From Exiguobacterium sp. RIT594 (GTDB lineage: Bacteria > Bacillota > Bacilli > Exiguobacteriales > Exiguobacteriaceae), in NCBI RefSeq assembly GCF_003339585.1, contig NZ_QPKF01000002.1, forward strand, positions 124,001-188,000: a stretch of 64,000 nt of DNA, written 5' to 3'. The notes beneath the pieces were generated by a model. The model was not told the origin of the DNA and made no database searches. It saw nothing but the letters and a program-made list of their open reading frames with translations. Made by a program: the position numbers and the translations under genes. This document shows positions 10,165 through 19,081 of this stretch, piece by piece. Positions within the stretch are counted from its first letter, which is position 1. Each line of letters starts with the position of its first letter.

Positions 10165-10196
10165 GAAAAAAAACGATCTGTCAAAGACAGACCGTT
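10165..10196 (-). terminator. Terminator for the SH3b-like gene
   Basis: On the minus strand AACGGTCTGTC / GACAGATCGTT with loop TTT, then a long T run. Confidence 0.85.
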
Positions 10197-10201
10197 CCGG
10201 C

Positions 10202-11068
10202 TTATTTCCCTGGGTCACGCGCGAGACGAAGTCGCGTTGATCCGTTGTCCGGGAAAGCTTTCAATTGTAATTTCTCACCCTGGTACCATGTACCGTAACT
10301 CGTTTCAACGACAGGTTCCCCTAAAGCCGACAGACCGGAGGCTGATGCATTCGTCCAGTCAATCGCTTCGACGATTCCGTCGGATACGACAAGCAGATAA
10401 CCCGTATTTGAGAAGTGATACGTGTTGACGGCATCTTTTTGCGTATTCCCGAGCTTACCGTACTTCGCTTCGAATTTTTCGAGCGGCTGCCCGAGGTATT
10501 GTTCCGGCTTCTCGATTGGTTGATTGGCAACGACTTGTGATAATGTCTCAAGCAATGTCTTGTCTTTGACTGACGACGGAACATCCATCCGGACATCTGT
10601 TTCCGGAATATAGCCTTCGACCGCATCACTCAATTTCAAGTGAACCATCCCGTTCTCCGCATCTAAAATTTCATAGACATCCCCTAAATCAGCTTTATAG
10701 ATAACGCTACTCCGATTGGCATCCTGATAGACATCCGCAAAAGGACGCGTGACCCATGCAGCTTGGCTGATTTCTGGTTGATCCGTCTTTTTCTTGGCTT
10801 TCTTCTCTTTTTTCTTTTGCTCAGCCGACGCTGATTTTTTCGTGTCTTTCGCTTCTTTCTCTTGTTCGCCTCCGGTCGTTTTCGGTGACTCGACGGTCGA
10901 CGTCGCTTGGCTGGCATCATTCGTCGACACCATATAACCCCATCCGCCGACAATCAGAACGGTTGCTAAAATACCACCAAGTGCCACGCTCCGGCGATTC
11001 CGCTTCTGCTTCCGGCGTTCTTTTCGGGATAACCGGTCTTGTTCCGTTTGTTGTTCATTTTGACTCAT
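10202..11068 (-). CDS. Membrane-anchored protein with charged linker and SH3-like domain
   Basis: A 288-residue protein I do not recognise by name. A basic N-terminus (RKERRKQKRNRR) leads into one membrane helix (about 28-47), giving an extracellular C-terminus. Residues 50-100 are a Lys/Glu/Ala-rich disordered linker. Residues 103-160 look like a bacterial SH3 domain (TRPFADVYQDANRSSVIYKA, GDVYEIL, GMVHLKL, GYIPETDV), a cell-wall binding fold. The last 120 residues resemble a second small globular domain with a repeated VEAIDWTN-type strand. A cell-envelope role is likely, but unproven. AGGAGG precedes the ATG. Neighbours on both sides have their own terminators or promoters. Confidence 0.65.
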   Translation of the reverse strand: MSQNEQQTEQDRLSRKERRKQKRNRRSVALGGILATVLIVGGWGYMVSTNDASQATSTVESPKTTGGEQEKEAKDTKKSASAEQKKKEKKAKKKTDQPEISQAAWVTRPFADVYQDANRSSVIYKADLGDVYEILDAENGMVHLKLSDAVEGYIPETDVRMDVPSSVKDKTLLETLSQVVANQPIEKPEQYLGQPLEKFEAKYGKLGNTQKDAVNTYHFSNTGYLLVVSDGIVEAIDWTNASASGLSALGEPVVETSYGTWYQGEKLQLKAFPDNGSTRLRLARDPGK

Positions 11069-11139
11069 CTATTGTTCCTCCTGAATTGACCTAGACACTT
11101 TTTTAATCACTATACCACCGAATGCTGTGCCGGCAGTGG

Positions 11140-12123
11140 TTAAATTTCGATGACAGTTCTGCCTTGGTGGGTTCCGTCAAGAAGTGACGCGACGACGTCT
11201 GGAATCTCCCGTAGACTTTTCGTCTCCACGCGTTCGCGAATCGGCAGTTTCCAGTCATTCGTCAGTTGATGCCACAGACGCACCCGTTCAGCAATCGGAA
11301 GTTGAACAGCATCAATCCCGATCAACCGAACCCCCCGTAAGATAAACGGATACACCGTCAACGTCATCTCGGCGCCTCCGACATTCCCGCATGTCGTAAC
11401 CAGTCCACCGTATTGAACATACCGAATGACGGAGGCAAGCAACGGTCCTCCGACCGTATCGATGATGCCGGCATATATACCTTTTTTCAATGGACGGGTC
11501 GTCTCATCCAAAAACGATTGCCGGGACAAGACTTCTGCCACGCCTTCTCGTTTCAAACGATCAGCTTCCGCCGCTTTGCCGGTGACGGCATGGACGACGA
11601 ATCCCAGTTTCAGCAGAAGCGCAACGGCAATGCTGCCAACACCCCCGGTCGCACCGGTCACGAGAACCGGCCCATCTTCCGGCTTGACCCGTTGCAAAAG
11701 TTCGTCAACGGATTGAACGGCCGTTAATCCTGCTGTACCGTAAGCCATTGCTTCAAAGGTCGTGAATCCGTCCGGCAACGGTGTGATCCAGTCTCCCGGA
11801 ACACGTATGTATTCTTGAAAACCACCGGACGTATTCATCCCGAAATCAAAACCGTTGACGACAACCGCTTCGCCTTCTTGAAATCGCGGATCAGTTGACG
11901 CGACGACATGCCCTGCTGCATCGACTCCCGGTGTATGCGGATATTCTTTCGTCACTCCACGGTTGCCCTTAACCGACAGCGCATCCTTATAATTGATGCA
12001 GGAATAGTCGACGCGGATCAAGACATCTCCTTCGGGCAAGTCGGCAATGCGCTTCGTTTCCAGTGTTCCTGTAAATTCTCCATTCTGTTCCCGAACAACA
12101 AATGCTTTAAATGTATCTTTCAT
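11140..12123 (-). CDS. yhfP: YhdH/YhfP-family quinone or acryloyl-CoA reductase
   Basis: A medium-chain dehydrogenase/reductase of the zinc-free YhdH/AcuI/YhfP group, which uses NADPH to reduce activated double bonds such as acryloyl-CoA or quinones. Seen: the N-terminal catalytic domain with VDYSCINYKDAL and GVDAAGHV, and the Rossmann motif VTGATGGVGSIA (about 150-161). I start it at the ATG at 12123, 327 residues, because AAGGGGA sits nine bases upstream; the in-frame ATG at 12141 has no such site. The gene stands alone. Substrate cannot be told from the sequence. Confidence 0.85.
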   Translation of the reverse strand: MKDTFKAFVVREQNGEFTGTLETKRIADLPEGDVLIRVDYSCINYKDALSVKGNRGVTKEYPHTPGVDAAGHVVASTDPRFQEGEAVVVNGFDFGMNTSGGFQEYIRVPGDWITPLPDGFTTFEAMAYGTAGLTAVQSVDELLQRVKPEDGPVLVTGATGGVGSIAVALLLKLGFVVHAVTGKAAEADRLKREGVAEVLSRQSFLDETTRPLKKGIYAGIIDTVGGPLLASVIRYVQYGGLVTTCGNVGGAEMTLTVYPFILRGVRLIGIDAVQLPIAERVRLWHQLTNDWKLPIRERVETKSLREIPDVVASLLDGTHQGRTVIEI

Positions 12124-12210
12124 ATCCAAGTCCCCTTCCATGAATGACTTCCAGTAAGCTATACCCGAACACAGTCATCGGCATACCTTTTATGTACGTT
12201 TTGTTCATAC

Positions 12211-12244
12211 AAAAAACCGCGATGCCGAAGCATTCGCGGTTTTT
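12211..12244. terminator. Terminator-like hairpin
   Basis: AACCGCGA-TGC / GCA-TTCGCGGTT with loop CGAA and one bulge, flanked by A6 and T5, so it can work in either direction. Confidence 0.7.
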
Positions 12245-12379
12245 GGCGTCTGACGAAAAGAAACTGGTTTTCCGCAGGTAGTCACGGGTGACAGGTAAAC
12301 ATGTCATCGGTCATGGGTCATTGGTGTGCCGTGGCCGTCGAGATTCCCGATTGGAAGAGGTTTGTGTCAGAAGCGCCGT

Positions 12380-12408
12380 CCTTGATCAGGAGTCTCACCT
12401 GATCAAGG
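12380..12408 (-). other. Perfect 11-bp hairpin directly after a stop codon
   Basis: CCTTGATCAGG / CCTGATCAAGG around a 7-base loop begins one base after the TAA of the DIP1984-family gene. There is no T run after it, so it is not a normal terminator; it may protect the mRNA 3' end. Confidence 0.7.
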
Positions 12409-12409
12409 C

Positions 12410-12916
12410 TTACATATAACGTGTACCGTCAAAATCAATCTCCGTCCGGTAATTGGCAGCATTGATCGCATTCGAGATCCGGTGCGCCGACCGCTCGATT
12501 TCCTGCGCTTTAATCCGGTACGCATCCGGATCGTACAGGGCATGCCGAATGACGGTTGTTCCTTCAAATCCGTATTGGAATTCGCGTTTCGGACGAGCAG
12601 CAAGTTCTTGGAACTGTGTTGCCTTTGCCCGGAGTTGCGTTGCCAGTTCAATCGCTTCGACGAGCGGCATTTCACCTTCCGTCGTCTCGATCATCGTCGA
12701 TAAATTTGCCGCATAGACTAACCGGTCGAGTGTCCGCATATCCCGCCGGACTTCATCCATCGCTGACTCGACATCGAGTAGCGTCCGATCATGAGCGGTC
12801 GGTAAATCCTCGCCTTTTTCAAGATCAACGAACGCAATCCGGTCCACTTCCTCGACCAGCTGCTCGAGCTGTTTCCGTAAGATACTTTTGAGTTTCACGG
12901 CATCTGCTAAGTACAT
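12410..12916 (-). CDS. DIP1984 family protein
   Basis: A 168-residue, almost wholly helical protein matching the DIP1984 (septicolysin-like) family in length and pattern: an N-terminal ALIERA-like segment MYLADAVKLKSILRK, an acidic connector, a central DRLVYAANLSTMIE that corresponds to the conserved I-N-x-T-N region, and a C-terminal helix EIERSAHRISNAINAANY. Long heptad-like stretches suggest a coiled coil. No activity is established to my knowledge. ATG is preceded by GGGGGGA. The stop is followed by a perfect hairpin. The gap 12124-12409 holds this hairpin and a terminator but no gene. Confidence 0.75.
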   Translation of the reverse strand: MYLADAVKLKSILRKQLEQLVEEVDRIAFVDLEKGEDLPTAHDRTLLDVESAMDEVRRDMRTLDRLVYAANLSTMIETTEGEMPLVEAIELATQLRAKATQFQELAARPKREFQYGFEGTTVIRHALYDPDAYRIKAQEIERSAHRISNAINAANYRTEIDFDGTRYM

Positions 12917-12982
12917 CTCTTCAGTCCCCCCGTTTCCTGATAACGTTCTTTTAACCTGTACGCCTTACCGGTCGGAAAAGTT

Positions 12983-13744
12983 TCACTTCAATTGTCCGAG
13001 ATAAGCGGAAAAGTCTTGCTCGATGTCGGTCAATACGGCCTTTGTCACATCAGGCGATTGATTCGGATCATAACGGACCGCTTCATACAACTGTCGCAAC
13101 TCAGGGGATGGTTGGAAACCGATCCGGGCAAACCATTCCCGGAATGACTCGGTCTCGCGACGCTTCAGTTTTTGGGGAAGATGACGGTTAAACAGGACGA
13201 CCTGTTGCCGGACCTGTTCGACCGGTAATGGCGGCAGTTCGTCTTCTGGATTCGATTCTCCCAGGCGTTTTTTTATTCGAACCGGACGTGGGATTACCTC
13301 CTCTTCAGTAGAATCCCACTTCTTCCGTTTCCGGAAACGCCGAACAATCAGAAATAGTCCGGTCAAACCTGCAAGACTAATCGCAACCAACAGATAGGGA
13401 AATCCGCTCTCAGCTTCTTCGCCTTCGCCTTTTGAAAACGAATGAAATCCAAGTGAAATGAATTTTTCTTTTCGTGGTTCCCCCCCACCATCACCTTTTT
13501 CATCCGTCTCATATCCATATTTAACTTGTACGGGCGGTAATTCTTTTTTCTTGAACAGGTACGACCACCAAAACGTCAACGGTTCGGATTTACAATCTCT
13601 GACACACTGTTGTTGTGCACCGCCCCCCGGAAATACTTCAACGTTTTGTAAAGCGCTGTATCCCGTCTCAGCTAACGGTTTTATGATGCCGAGCCCCAAT
13701 ATGACTACACCAATTAAAATCAATAGACGACTCCGAAATCGCAT
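12983..13744 (-). CDS. Two-helix membrane protein with DUF4129-like C-terminus
   Basis: A 253-residue protein of unknown function. One membrane helix lies at about 6-26 and another at 119-137, so residues 27-118 face outside; this loop has a CVRDC cysteine pair that may form a disulfide. The cytoplasmic C-terminal part (150-253), with RHLPQKLKRRETESFREWFARIG and LRQLYEAVRYDP, resembles the DUF4129 domain seen at the ends of membrane proteins next to transglutaminase-like and MoxR genes, but those partners are absent here. AGAGAGGTGG precedes the ATG. The assignment to DUF4129 is tentative. Confidence 0.55.
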   Translation of the reverse strand: MRFRSRLLILIGVVILGLGIIKPLAETGYSALQNVEVFPGGGAQQQCVRDCKSEPLTFWWSYLFKKKELPPVQVKYGYETDEKGDGGGEPRKEKFISLGFHSFSKGEGEEAESGFPYLLVAISLAGLTGLFLIVRRFRKRKKWDSTEEEVIPRPVRIKKRLGESNPEDELPPLPVEQVRQQVVLFNRHLPQKLKRRETESFREWFARIGFQPSPELRQLYEAVRYDPNQSPDVTKAVLTDIEQDFSAYLGQLK

Positions 13745-13889
13745 ACTTCCACCTCTCTAATGTCATTTTTATCCATTATAAACGAGTTCAACACTAATTA
13801 TCGGAATTTTTTGTTTTTTAGAGAAATGGGCTTCAATCCTAAACGGGACGGGAAAAGGAAAAGAGTGATTTTTAGAGAGGGGTTTCTAC

Positions 13890-15527
13890 ATGTTGAGATT
13901 AGATGAAACACATGATCCGTATCAGAATGGTCAACTGATTGCAGAATATACCGAAACAAAATCAAACGGTGAGGCTGTCCTTCGGGCGGAACAACTGATG
14001 AAAGACAGTCCGTTTGTCGCGCCGCGCCGCACACCGCATCCAAGCCGGTATCTCCGGTCCTTGATTTCGCCACTGTTTTTAACGGACCGGGATAAACATA
14101 TCTTGCCGTTAACGAAAGCCTTCGTCAGCGAACAGGATGAAATCCGGCCCAGTTGGTTCGGACGGCTGACATATGAATTCGAGCAATTGATCAGTAACGT
14201 CGAAAAAGTTGACGTCCGGACATATGGAGCGGTCGGGGACGGGATAACGGACGATACACTCGCCTTCAAAGAAGCACTTGCAGACGGGCATCGGCAAGTC
14301 CATGTTCCAGCCGGCACCTATCTTGTCCGCGGCATCCGGCTACCGAGTTATACGATTTTGACCGGGGACGGCAAAGGACAGACGATTTTAAAACTGCATG
14401 ACGCGGCACCGAAAGGACGCCGGTTGATCACGAATCAAAATTACTTACTCGGTAACCATCACCTGCTCGTCGAACGGATGACGCTGGATTGGAACATCGA
14501 TCGGATCGGCGACGCCAAAAAAAGTAGCACGTGGGGCAATCATTCAAGTTGCTTGACCTATGCACACGTGACGTACGGGTGGGTCTTTGACGTCGATGCG
14601 GTCGATCCGGGATTACACTGCTTTGATATTTCAACGCCGTACTACAACTATAACGGCGACGGGGCACGGGCTAATCTCAGCAGTTCGTTCATCTGGTTCG
14701 ATGGTCTGACGGGATCCGGATTTGGCGACGACGGAATCACGACCCATCACAGTGATCATCTGTTCATCTCAAATTGTTTTATGCGCGATCCGAGCGGCCG
14801 TGCCCATGCGGCCGGTTTCTCGAACTCAAACGGGATTGAGATTGATGACGGTTCCCGTGACGTCTGGTTGTTCAACAATGCGACGACCCGTTGTTTCGGA
14901 GGACTTGAAATCAAGGCCCATGCGACATCATCCGCCGCTTCGACCGTTAAAATCGTCGGTCACTTGTCTGTCGATGATCACCGGTCGTTCAACTTCCGTC
15001 ATATCGGACATCATCAAGCAACAGACCCGACGTCCCAAACGGCATACAATATCATTGCGACCCGGCTGATTGCCCAGACACCACAATATACGTCACTGTA
15101 TCAAAATTCAAAACCGCGAGCTCTCATCGTCTCAGCCTACCGAAATGTTGTCATTCATGATTTCACGGTCCTCGGTGATCCGTATTATGATTATCAGGAA
15201 CAGCCGATGATCGGGATTCAATATAAAGCACGGAATGTCACGCTGAGCCAGGTCAAGATGAGCGGATTCCGACAAGCCAAAACGGATATTCAGGTATTCG
15301 GCGGCGATAACCGGGCCGAAGATATCCGATTAATCGATGTCCGGATTGAAGATTCAGCCAAACACGGTATCACGATTGGTCCGAACATCGAACATGTCCG
15401 CTTGGCGAACGTCGCCATCAAAGGGGACGGGACAGTCGGTCTGAACGCCAAGTCTGAACCTGAACTGGAACGCTTTATTGCAACCGGCTACAAAGTACCG
15501 GTCCGGACACATGCTACATCGGGCTAA
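13890..15527 (+). CDS. Right-handed beta-helix protein, pectate lyase superfamily
   Basis: A 545-residue protein with a Pectate_lyase_3-type beta-helix from about residue 110: VDVRTYGAVGDGITDDTLAF is the classical opening of polygalacturonase, tailspike and YobO-like proteins, and DDGITTHHSDHLFISN resembles the catalytic region of family 28 glycosidases. Repeating coil motifs continue to the end. There is no signal peptide; instead about 100 residues of unknown N-terminal sequence precede the helix. Substrate is therefore unclear: a polysaccharide is likely. ATG follows GAGAGGGG. Alone in its transcription unit and followed by a strong terminator. No phage genes surround it. Confidence 0.75.
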   Translation: MLRLDETHDPYQNGQLIAEYTETKSNGEAVLRAEQLMKDSPFVAPRRTPHPSRYLRSLISPLFLTDRDKHILPLTKAFVSEQDEIRPSWFGRLTYEFEQLISNVEKVDVRTYGAVGDGITDDTLAFKEALADGHRQVHVPAGTYLVRGIRLPSYTILTGDGKGQTILKLHDAAPKGRRLITNQNYLLGNHHLLVERMTLDWNIDRIGDAKKSSTWGNHSSCLTYAHVTYGWVFDVDAVDPGLHCFDISTPYYNYNGDGARANLSSSFIWFDGLTGSGFGDDGITTHHSDHLFISNCFMRDPSGRAHAAGFSNSNGIEIDDGSRDVWLFNNATTRCFGGLEIKAHATSSAASTVKIVGHLSVDDHRSFNFRHIGHHQATDPTSQTAYNIIATRLIAQTPQYTSLYQNSKPRALIVSAYRNVVIHDFTVLGDPYYDYQEQPMIGIQYKARNVTLSQVKMSGFRQAKTDIQVFGGDNRAEDIRLIDVRIEDSAKHGITIGPNIEHVRLANVAIKGDGTVGLNAKSEPELERFIATGYKVPVRTHATSG

Positions 15528-15533
15528 CCCACT

Positions 15534-15575
15534 AAAATAAGGCTGCTTCGACAAAAGTCGAAACAGCCTTATTTT
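15534..15575. terminator. Bidirectional terminator
   Basis: AAAATAAGGCTG / CAGCCTTATTTT with an inner TTCGAC / GTCGAA stem; serves two convergent genes. Confidence 0.9.
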
Positions 15576-16396
15576 CATTGTGTCCGTAGGTATGCAAGGA
15601 CCCGGGTATCAATCGAACGGTCCGGTTGTTCCCGCATCTCGAAGTTCTCAGTATGCAGATAAGTCCGGAAGGCTTCTGCAAACGAACCTCGGTATCCGAG
15701 TTCAAGCAGCTTATCCATCAACTCTGATTCGAGTGCATCATCGATCGGCTTGATTTCTTCCGGCTTGCTCGGTTGCAAATACAGCGTATGCAACTGATAA
15801 ATCCGCTCCAGTTCCTGAATCGGACTCGCATGATCGTCAACCCGTAAATCAATGTAACGGTCATTGAAACCACCGTAACCGCCACCTTCTTTAACGACTA
15901 ACAGTGCGGCGGACTGCATGCCCCGCGAATCTCCACCCGCTGCTTGACCGGCAGCAAGCGCCCGCAGTAACCGTTCTGCCAATGGTCCTTCCGTCGTCTC
16001 AAACACCCGCGCCATTTCTTTGACCGTATTGCCGTCGACAAGGATGTTTCCTTGTGCCGCGAAATGTTTTCCGGCAATCCCGCCAGCCCAATCGTTACAT
16101 CCATCTCCCGTGAACGTCGCACTTTTACCTGACGCATCGACGATTCCGACTTGCCGATCGGCCCGACCTTCATCTGCCTCCGTCAAACGTTTCAGGACTT
16201 CGTCGGCTGATTTTCCCTCTTCAATCATCCGCAACCCTTCCGGACCATATGTCGTATTGGCAAACGACTGAGTCGCGATCGCTCCGACACCGGCTTTTGC
16301 AAAAGGTACGGCACTGCCGACCGCTAAAAATTTCGACTGAACCGCTACACCCCAAGCCTGTTCTTTTTCACAATATCCAACGATTGAATAAGTCAT
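15575..16396 (-). CDS. DUF1028 protein (Ntn-hydrolase-like)
   Basis: A 273-residue DUF1028 protein. The family has an N-terminal nucleophile hydrolase-like fold of unknown substrate, sometimes fused to a peptidoglycan-binding tail. Conserved parts seen are MTYSIVGYC at the start, WGVAVQSKFLAVGSAVPFA, GAIATQSFANTTYGP and VFETTEGPLAERLLRAL. The C-terminal 70 residues (about 205-273) are the helical extension typical of longer members. I start at 16396 behind AAGGGGG; nine further upstream codons lack a ribosome binding site. It lies downstream of a YfcC-type transporter on the same strand, though a terminator hairpin separates them. Confidence 0.85.
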   Translation of the reverse strand: MTYSIVGYCEKEQAWGVAVQSKFLAVGSAVPFAKAGVGAIATQSFANTTYGPEGLRMIEEGKSADEVLKRLTEADEGRADRQVGIVDASGKSATFTGDGCNDWAGGIAGKHFAAQGNILVDGNTVKEMARVFETTEGPLAERLLRALAAGQAAGGDSRGMQSAALLVVKEGGGYGGFNDRYIDLRVDDHASPIQELERIYQLHTLYLQPSKPEEIKPIDDALESELMDKLLELGYRGSFAEAFRTYLHTENFEMREQPDRSIDTRVLAYLRTQ

Positions 16397-16462
16397 CTGT
16401 CTAAAATCCCCCTTGATTGTCATACATATCCGTTCGTCGTAAGAATTCCCGTTTCCTGCTTA

Positions 16463-16495
16463 TGAAAAACCTTCCGTTCACTTTGAACGAAAGGT
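16463..16495 (-). terminator. Terminator after the YfcC-family gene
   Basis: On the minus strand ACCTTTCGTTCA / TGAACGGAAGGT (one G-U), followed by TTTTTC. Confidence 0.8.
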
Positions 16496-16504
16496 CGGGT
16501 GTGA

Positions 16505-17911
16505 TTATTGAATTCCGAGAACTACCGCGAGCAGTAAGGCACCACACGCAAGAACAATCCAGATCGCAAACAGTTTCCAGACAAACCGTAGCCATTTTTC
16601 ATATGGAATACCGGCGATTGCCAGGAACGCCATCAAGTGGGCACTGGTCGGGAAAATCATATTTGTCAATCCATCACCGTACTGAAAGGCGAGGACCGCG
16701 ACTTGCCGCTCAATTCCGAGCAAATCAGCCAGTGGCGCCATGATCGGCATCGTTGTCGCCGCCTGTCCGCTTCCCGATGGAATAAAGAAGTTCGTAATCA
16801 ACTGGACGATGTACATACCAATGACAGCTAAAGAAGTCGGTAATTGTCCGACGGCGTTCGACAAGCCGTAAATCACGGTATCGATGACGCGTCCGTCCTC
16901 TAAGATGACAACAATCGCTCGGGCGAAACCGACGATCAAGGCACCGAACGTCACGGCCTTGGCCCCATCAATCAAACTTTCGAATGTCCGGTTGACACCC
17001 ATCGTTACAATCCCGGCAAGGAGACCAATAATCAGGAATGACGCCGTCAATTCCGTCAAATACCAGCCCCACTCAAAAATACCGATAACGTTCAGCGTGA
17101 TTCCGCCGACAAGCACCACTAGAACAAACAGATGTTTTTTCGAAAATCGGGAAAAAGTGGTCGCCGTTTCTTGTTTTCGGTGTTTTTCCAAATCATGTAC
17201 CAAACTCTTTTCCGGATTTTTTTTGACCTTCTGTGCATAGTTCATGACATATAGAATCGTGACGACTAAAAAGACAAGATAAACTGCAGTCCGGTAACCG
17301 AGCCCACTAAATAACGGTACTTCAGCAATCGACTGCGCGACTCCGACCGTAAACGGATTCAACATCCCTCCGGCAAAACCGACGGCTGCCCCGAGACTGA
17401 CAATCGCCGCCCCTGTCATCGCATCATAGCCGAGTGCCCGCGCCAGCATGATACCGATCGGGACGAAGATGATGGTTTCTTCCGCCATTCCGATTGTCGC
17501 ACCGGCGACGGAAAAGACGAACATCGTCATCGGGATCATGATGTGTCCTTTTTGACCAAACCGATTAATCAGTTGATTGATGCCGGATTCGATAGCACCC
17601 GTTTGTCGGATGATTCCGAAGACGCCTCCAACCAAAAAGATATAAAAGATGATGGCAGCCCCTGCCTCCATCCCTTTTGGAATGGCTTCAAACAAACCAA
17701 AGAAATTGACCGGCGCTGATTCAACGGCACGATACGTACCATCAATGACGACCGTTTGTCCGTCCTGCTTTTCCCGGTCAAACTGACCGGCTGGTAATGT
17801 ATACGTCAAAATGACAGCAATCAGTAGAATCCCCATGATAATCGCGTACGTGTGAGGCATCTTGAAGAAGGAGCGCTCCGAAGCATCTGCCTGTGGTTTC
17901 CGTTCATTCAT
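16505..17911 (-). CDS. yfcC: YfcC-family membrane transporter
   Basis: A 468-residue transporter of the YfcC family (related to DcuC/AbgT-type carriers), expected to move an amino acid, peptide or dicarboxylate; the substrate is not established. About 11-12 membrane helices are visible. Family marks are LTYTLPAGQFDR near residue 40, MAEETIIFVPIGIMLARALGYD, the glycine-rich GGMLNPFTVGVAQ, and the second half FFIPSGSGQAATTMPIMAPLADLLG. The ATG at 17911 has AGGAGG seven bases upstream. A DUF1028 gene follows; a Ntn-hydrolase beside an uptake system would suit amide or peptide use (inference). Confidence 0.85.
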   Translation of the reverse strand: MNERKPQADASERSFFKMPHTYAIIMGILLIAVILTYTLPAGQFDREKQDGQTVVIDGTYRAVESAPVNFFGLFEAIPKGMEAGAAIIFYIFLVGGVFGIIRQTGAIESGINQLINRFGQKGHIMIPMTMFVFSVAGATIGMAEETIIFVPIGIMLARALGYDAMTGAAIVSLGAAVGFAGGMLNPFTVGVAQSIAEVPLFSGLGYRTAVYLVFLVVTILYVMNYAQKVKKNPEKSLVHDLEKHRKQETATTFSRFSKKHLFVLVVLVGGITLNVIGIFEWGWYLTELTASFLIIGLLAGIVTMGVNRTFESLIDGAKAVTFGALIVGFARAIVVILEDGRVIDTVIYGLSNAVGQLPTSLAVIGMYIVQLITNFFIPSGSGQAATTMPIMAPLADLLGIERQVAVLAFQYGDGLTNMIFPTSAHLMAFLAIAGIPYEKWLRFVWKLFAIWIVLACGALLLAVVLGIQ

Positions 17912-18037
17912 CCATTTGCCTCCTGACCTACCTTTAAATTTTGACTCTCTTAAGAGATAATGCCCTATTTATGGAAAAAATAACAGTCTATTTCGTCATT
18001 TAATTTTTTTGTAATATATTAAATCAATGAGAAAAAC

Positions 18038-18066
18038 AAAAAAACCCGACCGCAGTCAGGTTTTTC
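18038..18066 (-). terminator. Terminator after the monooxygenase gene
   Basis: AACCTGAC / GTCGGGTT (one G-U), loop TGCG, then T7 on the minus strand. The rest of the gap 17912-18075 is A+T-rich, with a CTCTTAAGAG palindrome at 17946. Confidence 0.8.
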
Positions 18067-18075
18067 GGATGTGAT

Positions 18076-18357
18076 TTACGCGTTAAATGATTGAACATCA
18101 AGCGGTTTCGCAAGCGCTGTTTGTGCAAATGCCACGAACTGACCGAAATGGGCACTTGTGTTGTGCGTTTCGATTGCTGCTTGATCTTCCCATTTTTCAA
18201 TCATCATGAAGACATTCTCGTCTTCGATACTTTGGAATAAATCATAACTGATGTTACCTGCTTCTAACCGTGACCCTTCGATCAATGTTTTGGTAGCTTC
18301 TAAAAATTCCTGGCGTTTGGCAGGTTGTACTTCTAATTTTGCTTCAATGGCGATCAT
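18076..18357 (-). CDS. ABM-domain quinol monooxygenase (YgiN-like)
   Basis: A 93-residue antibiotic-biosynthesis-monooxygenase domain protein of the YgiN quinol monooxygenase type, a cofactor-free dimer of ferredoxin-like folds that acts on quinols. Typical segments are MIAIEAKLEVQPAKRQEFL, SRLEAGNISYDLFQS, FMMIEKWEDQAAIETHNTSAHF and the terminal hydrophobic strand. Length fits the family exactly. GGAGG precedes the ATG. It is divergent from the cupin gene and lies at the edge of a cluster of redox and detoxification genes, which supports a role in quinone or electrophile handling. Confidence 0.85.
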   Translation of the reverse strand: MIAIEAKLEVQPAKRQEFLEATKTLIEGSRLEAGNISYDLFQSIEDENVFMMIEKWEDQAAIETHNTSAHFGQFVAFAQTALAKPLDVQSFNA

Positions 18358-18500
18358 TGGAAAGCCTCCTTTAAAATTTCATTAACTCAAGTATCGTAGC
18401 ACCTTCCTTTCCCATTCTCCATTAAGATGCTCGGACGATTAAGGAAGTTATATTTCGGGTAAAAAAATGTATCATTTTGACATCAGAGAGGAGTTCATCT

Positions 18501-18986
18501 ATGAACGTCGAGACTTTTTATTTCGATGATGACGGCGAGATACCCAATAATCCTAATTTACCTGTACTTATTTACCGTCACGCTTTTGACGATCCTTCTT
18601 CTATTGAAGAGACTTTTAATACCCACAACTGGCAGAACAGCTGGGTGGACGGGATTTTTGATTTTCACCATTATCACAGTGTCGCCCACGAAGTCATCGG
18701 TATTCTTGAAGGACACGCCAGTCTCCAACTAGGGGGACCACTCGGGAAGACCTTCACCTTGACCGCAGGCGATGTCGTCGTCCTTCCTGCCGGTACGGGT
18801 CACAAGGCTTTACACACAAGCCGTAAGTTTAAAGTCGTTGGTGCCTATCCGAAGGGGCAAGACTACGATACGTTGACCGGTGATCCGTGTGAACGCCCGG
18901 ATAACTTGAAGCGAATCGCCCAGGTCGAACGTCCCGAGACGGATCCCGTTTATGGACAACAAGGACCTTTACTTGAGCACTGGTAA
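18501..18986 (+). CDS. yjlB: Cupin protein, YjlB family
   Basis: A 161-residue cupin of the YjlB family. The opening YFDDDGEIPNNPNLPVLIY is nearly diagnostic. Cupin motif 1 appears as HHYHSVAHEVIGILEGHA (metal-binding His and Glu) and motif 2 as VVVLPAGTGHKAL. A later AYPKGQDYDTLTGDP is also family-specific. The substrate is unknown. I choose the ATG at 18501 with AGAGGAG upstream; the reading frame is open further upstream but without a site. It ends at a strong terminator, so it is probably transcribed alone. Confidence 0.88.
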   Translation: MNVETFYFDDDGEIPNNPNLPVLIYRHAFDDPSSIEETFNTHNWQNSWVDGIFDFHHYHSVAHEVIGILEGHASLQLGGPLGKTFTLTAGDVVVLPAGTGHKALHTSRKFKVVGAYPKGQDYDTLTGDPCERPDNLKRIAQVERPETDPVYGQQGPLLEHW

Positions 18987-18989
18987 TCT

Positions 18990-19028
18990 CGTCCGTCTTC
19001 CGTTTGCTCGGAAGGCGGACGTTTTTTT
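18990..19028 (+). terminator. Terminator after the cupin gene
   Basis: CGTCCGTCTTCCG pairs with CGGAAGGCGGACG (one G-U), followed by T7. Confidence 0.9.
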
Positions 19029-19081
19029 CTGCTCTATCCGTGGTAAACCCTACTATTGTGCTTTTTAAAGGAGGAACTGAG

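Noticed and set aside
13890-15527. Prophage remnant
   Set aside because: The beta-helix protein resembles phage tailspikes, but no other phage gene, integrase or attachment site is near.
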